A stretch of DNA of 18,003 nt, taken from the NCBI GenBank assembly GCA_903922535.1, contig CAIXUF010001288.1, forward strand, positions 1-18,003, read 5' to 3'. Source of the stretch: Candidatus Hydrogenedentota bacterium (GTDB lineage: Bacteria; Hydrogenedentota; Hydrogenedentia; Hydrogenedentiales; CAITNO01). The notes beneath the pieces are model-generated. The model made no database searches, was not told the origin of the DNA, and saw nothing but the letters and a program-made list of their open reading frames with translations. The position numbers and the translations under genes were made by a program. Within the stretch, counting starts at the first letter, position 1, and the number at the start of each line of letters is the position of its first letter. Below, piece by piece: positions 13,751 through 18,003 of this stretch.

Positions 13751-16255
13751 ATGACCTCTCTACTGGCCGTTGGCATGTTGGTTTTGGGCGCGGCGGGTGA
13801 CACTGGCACGGCCGTTCCGGTGGATACGCTCAAAACCTGGACCATCGTCGTCGCGGCGGATGCCCTGCCGAGCGAAGCGTATGCCGCCGAGGAATTCCGG
13901 GCGCTCTTCAAGCAGGCGCTGGGCGTGGAACTGCCCATTTCCCACGATGCCACGGTCGCAGAAAAGACCGTCCGCATCGGACCGGCCGTGTCGGACAATC
14001 CCTCCGCCCTGTTCGGCGAGGAGGAACTGCTCATCCAGGTCCGCGAGAACCGCATTACCATCACGGGCGGGCGCCCGCGAGGCACACTCTACGGCGTCTA
14101 TGAGTTCTTCGAGCAGTACCTGGACTGCGAATTCCTCAGCTATGACCACACTTGGTTTCCTGAAACCGCCGCATTGAAACCGCTGCCTGTCGGCGACCAC
14201 GCCTACAAGAATCCCTTCTCGTTCCGCTGGAGTTATTACAAGGAAAACTCGGACCATCCCGAGTTTGCCACGCGCCAGCGGATCAACACCATTACCACCG
14301 ACGAGCGGCTCGGCGGCAAGACGCCGCAAAACCTGATCAACCACTCGTTCTACAAGTGGATCAATCCCGAAAGATTCGCCAAGAGCCATCCCGAATACTT
14401 CGCGCTGGTGGACGGCGCGCGGCAGGTGACCGGCAGCGCGGGCGGCGGACCGCAGCCCTGCCCGAGCGACCCGGACGTGATCGACATCGTCACGAAGGGT
14501 GTGCTGGAGGAACTGGACCAGAACCCCGGCATCCGCAATGTGTCGGTCAGTCAGAACGACAACGGCGCCTACTGCCACTGCCCGCGCTGCGAGGAGATCA
14601 ACGCGCGCGAGGGCACGCCCATGGGCGCCAACCTTATGCTCGTGAACGCTGTGGCGGAGGCCGTGGAAAAGACCCACCCCAACGTCATGATCGGCACGCT
14701 GGCCTACTGGTACACGCGCAAGCCGCCCAAGACTATCAGGCCGCGCGCAAACGTGCAGATCCAGTTATGCAGTATCGAGTGCTGTTCGCTGCACGCACTC
14801 AATGACCCGGACTGCCCCGGCAACCGCGCCTTCTGCGCCGACCTGGACGGATGGAAAACGCTGAGCGACAACATCTGGATCTGGAACTACAATACGAACT
14901 TTTCCTTCTACGACCTGCCGTTTCCGAACCTCAAGAGCATCGGCCCGAACGTGAAGTATTTCCTCGACAGCAACGCCAAGGGCGTGTTTATGCAGGCCAA
15001 CGGCAACGGCAACACGGGAGAGTTTTGCGACCTGCGCAATTACGTCATCTCCAAGTGCCTGTGGAAGCCCGGCTCCGACAGTTGGGCGCTCGCGGAAAAG
15101 TTCTGCAAGCTGCACTACGGAAATGCGGCGGACGAGGTTCTTGCATGGTTGCGCCGCGAGTACGACGTGGCCGAGCAGGCCGGGTTCCATCCCGACTGCG
15201 GCCCCAGCGTAGAACGTCTTGGGTTGTCGCGTGCGGTGGCGCAGGAGGCGCTGGGTCATTTCGCCCGCGCCATGGATAAGGCCGACAACGACGCGGTTCG
15301 GGAACGCGTGGAGAAGGCGTCCATTAGCGCGTACAAGGCCGCGCTGCTGACCGCGCCGGCGACGTGGACTTATGCGGACGGCAAATTGAACCGCGCGCAA
15401 ACCGCCGAGGACGCGGCGAATCTCGACAAGTACGCGGCGCTGTGTGACAAGCACCACATGACGATGCACAGCGAGGGCATGACGCTGGGCAAGTTCCTGG
15501 AATACTACCGCGGGCAGGAGTCCGTCAACGCGGCGCAAATAGAAAACGCGGTGTGGCGCATTATGGTGACGCCCGAAGAAAACGGCGCCGTGGTCGGCCT
15601 GCTGCACAAGCCAAGCGGGCGCCAGATGCTGCGCGCCATCCAAACCCCCGACATGGACAAGGGCGCGCTCGAGACCTTCGTGGTTAGCGGCGGTTACCAT
15701 CGCACGCCGCACATGGAGTGCGCAGCGGAAATCACCAACGGGAAGGACGGCGTTCCCAATGCGATTACCCTGACCAAGAAACTTGACGACGGCACCGTCG
15801 AGACGCGCGTCTTCCGGCTCGCCGACGACGCGCCGGGGAAAGTGCAGGTGTCGTTCAGCCTCACCCAGGGCGGCACGGTCCCGCAATCGTGGCGCTTCGA
15901 CTCGCAGACGGGTTTCGATCCCGGAACACATGCCAAGGACGCCGACACGCTGACGGTCTACGCCAAGGCGCCGGAATGGATGGTGGTCAACCGCGGCTGG
16001 TACGTGGACGATGGTCCCGACGCGGAGAAACTGCAAAACGCGAAAGGCGGCGGATTCGCCTTCTACAATCACGACGCGAAATTCGGCGCGCTCATCACCT
16101 ACGTGCCGGAAGAGGTGGGCCAGTTGTACATGTTCTGGCATCCCGACCGGCCCCAACTCAACATGGACGTGCGCACGCCCACGACCCTGCTCAACCCCGG
16201 CCAGGCCATGCAACTGCACTACACGCTGGAGTACCTGACGGAGCCGCCGAAATAG
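13751..16255 (+). CDS. Exported DUF4838 glycoside-hydrolase-like protein
   Basis: An 834-residue protein with a short hydrophobic N-terminus (MTSLLAVGMLVLGAAG) that looks like a signal peptide. Residues about 25-130 resemble the N-terminal domain of alpha-glucuronidases and GH20 enzymes (ALPSEAYAAEEFRALFKQAL; ITGGRPRGTLYGVYEFFEQY). The following DUF4838 barrel contains SVSQNDNGAYCHCPRCEEIN (265-284), with a cysteine cluster C275/C277/C280 that may bind metal. It continues with IGTLAYWYTRKPP, IQLCSIECCSLHAL and IWIWNYNTNFSFYDLPFPNL. The C-terminal third is beta-rich. DUF4838 has no settled activity; a polysaccharide-related hydrolase is inferred from the fold and from the GH38-like neighbour. 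ATG 13751 is chosen over GTG 13739 because GGAG at 13736-13739 lies upstream only of the ATG, at a somewhat long spacing of 11. The stop codon lies in a hairpin loop. Confidence 0.83.
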   Translation: MTSLLAVGMLVLGAAGDTGTAVPVDTLKTWTIVVAADALPSEAYAAEEFRALFKQALGVELPISHDATVAEKTVRIGPAVSDNPSALFGEEELLIQVRENRITITGGRPRGTLYGVYEFFEQYLDCEFLSYDHTWFPETAALKPLPVGDHAYKNPFSFRWSYYKENSDHPEFATRQRINTITTDERLGGKTPQNLINHSFYKWINPERFAKSHPEYFALVDGARQVTGSAGGGPQPCPSDPDVIDIVTKGVLEELDQNPGIRNVSVSQNDNGAYCHCPRCEEINAREGTPMGANLMLVNAVAEAVEKTHPNVMIGTLAYWYTRKPPKTIRPRANVQIQLCSIECCSLHALNDPDCPGNRAFCADLDGWKTLSDNIWIWNYNTNFSFYDLPFPNLKSIGPNVKYFLDSNAKGVFMQANGNGNTGEFCDLRNYVISKCLWKPGSDSWALAEKFCKLHYGNAADEVLAWLRREYDVAEQAGFHPDCGPSVERLGLSRAVAQEALGHFARAMDKADNDAVRERVEKASISAYKAALLTAPATWTYADGKLNRAQTAEDAANLDKYAALCDKHHMTMHSEGMTLGKFLEYYRGQESVNAAQIENAVWRIMVTPEENGAVVGLLHKPSGRQMLRAIQTPDMDKGALETFVVSGGYHRTPHMECAAEITNGKDGVPNAITLTKKLDDGTVETRVFRLADDAPGKVQVSFSLTQGGTVPQSWRFDSQTGFDPGTHAKDADTLTVYAKAPEWMVVNRGWYVDDGPDAEKLQNAKGGGFAFYNHDAKFGALITYVPEEVGQLYMFWHPDRPQLNMDVRTPTTLLNPGQAMQLHYTLEYLTEPPK

Positions 16256-16261
16256 CGGCTC
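16241..16261 (+). other. Hairpin with the DUF4838 gene stop codon in its loop
   Basis: A perfect 7-bp GC-rich stem (GAGCCGC / GCGGCTC) closes a 7-nt loop carrying most of the TAG stop codon. No T-run follows. It could limit read-through into the GH38-like gene 82 bp downstream or stabilise the upstream mRNA. Confidence 0.5.
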
Positions 16262-16342
16262 GTCCCATGCATTTCCATAGGACGTGCCACTGAAGTTAAC
16301 GGAATGCCCACACCCAACCAATTGAAAACACGGATTGCCGCC

Positions 16343-18003
16343 ATGAAAAATTCCGCGTACCGGATGCTTGCCGGGCTGTTTGCGGCCGTTGCGCTCGTTG
16401 CGCAGGCCGGTTTTGCCGCCGAAAAGTCGAAGGTCGAATCGGTCGTCATCGTCTACAAAACCCATTTCGACATCGGCTACACGGCCATGGCCGCCGATGT
16501 GGTGCATGAGTACCGCACCGAGATGGCGGACCGCGTGCTTGACGCCATCGCGCTGAACAGCAAGCAGCCCAAGGAACAGCAGTTCGTGTGGACGCTGTCG
16601 GGCTGGCCGATGAAGCAGATTCTGTGGGAGGGGCAGACGCCGGAACGGCGGGAGAAGCTGGAGCAGGCGCTGCGCGACGGCAACCTTGCGGTGCATGCGT
16701 TCCCCTTCACGACGCAGACGGAGACGGCCGAACTGGAGGACCTGGTGCGCGGGCTGGGCATATCGTCGGCGCTGGACCGGCAGTTTGGCCTGCCGCTGTC
16801 GACCGGCGCAAAGATGTCGGACGTGCCGGGGCAGTCGTGGATCTTCCCCACGCTCTTCGCGCACGCGGGCATCAAGTTCTACCACATGGGCGGGCCGCTG
16901 GTGAACATGAGCTTCAACCTGCCGCTCATGTTCTGGTGGGAAGGGCCGGACGGTTCGCGGCTGCTGACGCTCTACAACAACGGCTACGGCAGCGACCCGC
17001 TGCCGCCGGACAACTGGCCCTACAAGTCCTGGGTGCAAATCAGCATGACGGGGGACAATCAGGGTCCGCCGGACCCCGAGACAGTCAAGCGCGACATCGC
17101 CTTTTACAAGGAGCGCGGCATCAGTGCAAAGGTCGGCAAACTGGACGATTTCGCCGACCTTATCCTCAAGGAAGATCTGAGCGGCCTGCCGGTGGTGCGT
17201 ACCGACATTCCGGACCCGTGGATCTACGGGTTGACCAGCATGCCGGAGGCGTGCAAGAAGGCCCATAACATCCGGCCCGAAGTCGGCGCGCTGGATCAGT
17301 TGACCGCGCTCGAAAAATGCTGGGGCATCTTTCGCGCGCCCTTGGGCGATTCCATCGCCGAGGCGTACACGCAGAGCCTGCTGTTCAGCGAGCACACCTT
17401 CGGCCTGGCCAACCAGCATTACATTGTCACGCCCTACGGCGACGCATGGGAGAAACTGTGGAAAGAGGGGCTGCCTCCGCAGTTCAAGATCATGGAAGCG
17501 TCGTGGCGCGAGAAGGCCGGCCGGGTGACGGAGGCGGCGCGCCTGGTGGAGGAACCCTACCAGGACGCCCTGCGCACGCTGGCGGACAATGTCGGTGTGG
17601 ACGGACCGCGCATCGTGGTCTACAACCCACTGGCCTGGCCGCGCGACGGCGAGGTCACGCTGAACGTGTTTCATCTGCCCGTCGGCGCGTCGCTCAAGCC
17701 CGTGGACGGCGGCCCGCTGATCCCCATGGCGCACGAGGGGCCGGGCATGGAGACCCCGTACCGCGTCACACGCTTTGTGGCCAGGGATGTGCCGCCGATG
17801 GGCTACCGCACCTATGAGGTCTCCCAAGAGCAGGCAGCGCCGTTGGCGCTTTCCGGGGATTCCGAAAACGGCATTATCGAAAGCCCCTTCTTCAAGGCCG
17901 TGCTCGATCCTGAACACGGCCGCATTGCCAGCCTGATTGACAAGCGCAGCGGCCGTGAACTGGTGGACCCCGACGCGCCGCAGGGCTTTGGGCAGTATCT
18001 TTA
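16343..18003 (+). CDS. Exported GH38-like (DUF5054-type) glycoside hydrolase, 3' part missing
   Basis: The first 553 residues of an exported protein that continues past the right edge. A signal peptide (MKNSAYRMLAGLFAAVALVAQAGFA) is followed by VIVYKTHFDIGYT (about 36-48). H41-x-D43 matches the first metal-binding pair of GH38 alpha-mannosidases. A downstream SEHTFGLANQ (H351) fits the later zinc-binding histidine, and D160 in KMSDVPGQ is a candidate nucleophile. MGGPLVNMSFNLPLMFWWEG is also in the style of the GH38-like DUF5054 group. A mannosidase-like role on saccharides is inferred; whether the zinc site is complete is uncertain. A C-terminal beta domain begins near residue 430 (VYNPLAWPRDGEVTL). 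The start ATG 16343 is chosen for its compact signal peptide. An in-frame ATG at 16304 would add 13 residues. Neither has a strong ribosome-binding site. It lies 87 bp after the DUF4838 gene and is probably cotranscribed with it. Confidence 0.8.
   Translation, partial: MKNSAYRMLAGLFAAVALVAQAGFAAEKSKVESVVIVYKTHFDIGYTAMAADVVHEYRTEMADRVLDAIALNSKQPKEQQFVWTLSGWPMKQILWEGQTPERREKLEQALRDGNLAVHAFPFTTQTETAELEDLVRGLGISSALDRQFGLPLSTGAKMSDVPGQSWIFPTLFAHAGIKFYHMGGPLVNMSFNLPLMFWWEGPDGSRLLTLYNNGYGSDPLPPDNWPYKSWVQISMTGDNQGPPDPETVKRDIAFYKERGISAKVGKLDDFADLILKEDLSGLPVVRTDIPDPWIYGLTSMPEACKKAHNIRPEVGALDQLTALEKCWGIFRAPLGDSIAEAYTQSLLFSEHTFGLANQHYIVTPYGDAWEKLWKEGLPPQFKIMEASWREKAGRVTEAARLVEEPYQDALRTLADNVGVDGPRIVVYNPLAWPRDGEVTLNVFHLPVGASLKPVDGGPLIPMAHEGPGMETPYRVTRFVARDVPPMGYRTYEVSQEQAAPLALSGDSENGIIESPFFKAVLDPEHGRIASLIDKRSGRELVDPDAPQGFGQYL

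Noticed and set aside
14765..17917. A 1,050-codon open frame on the minus strand
   Set aside because: It lies antisense to the DUF4838 and GH38-like genes, which have clear domains. The product is rich in Arg, His, Val and Leu without any motif, as expected for an antisense frame in GC-rich coding DNA.

Overview
This GC-rich window from a Gram-negative-type bacterium carries eleven protein genes (one cut at each window edge) and one complete insertion sequence. Several gene types together suggest a member of the Planctomycetes/Verrucomicrobia/Lentisphaerae sphere or Candidatus Hydrogenedentota: a type IV pilin-like protein with a C-terminal H-X(9-10)-DG motif, a VCBS/FG-GAP lipoprotein, a DUF4838 protein, an unusual GH78 enzyme and a GH38-like protein. 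That assignment is inferred from gene content only; there is no rRNA or marker gene here.

Layout, left to right. (1) 1-2942, minus strand: a GH78 alpha-L-rhamnosidase-like enzyme, followed downstream by an MFS transporter of the GlpT/UhpT type that runs off the left edge. (2) 3187-5010: an intact 1,824-bp ISKra4-family-like element with perfect 27-bp terminal inverted repeats. It carries a DUF6788-like first ORF and a DDE transposase ORF, joined by a probable programmed -1 frameshift on an A AAA AAG heptamer. (3) 5151-9295, plus strand: a lipoprotein with fourteen VCBS/FG-GAP repeats, then a two-gene operon of a duplicated LTxxQ/Spy-like membrane-anchored protein and a type IV pilin-like protein. 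(4) 9344-12219, minus strand: a polysaccharide flippase and a polyprenyl-phosphate sugar-phosphate transferase, overlapping by 4 bp. (5) 12212-12573: a non-coding block of palindromic repeats. (6) 12700-18003, plus strand: a ComEA-like SLBB/helix-hairpin-helix protein, a DUF4838 glycoside-hydrolase-like protein, and a GH38/DUF5054-like exported protein cut at the right edge.

Functionally the window mixes saccharide degradation (GH78, DUF4838, GH38-like, MFS uptake), surface polysaccharide synthesis (priming transferase and flippase) and surface or DNA-uptake proteins (pilin-like protein, ComEA-like protein, VCBS lipoprotein). I see no CRISPR array, tRNA, rRNA, prophage or defence island. The least routine items are the frameshift site of the insertion sequence, the mirrored hairpin array at 12263-12554, the fourteen-repeat propeller lipoprotein, and the DUF4838/GH38-like pair.
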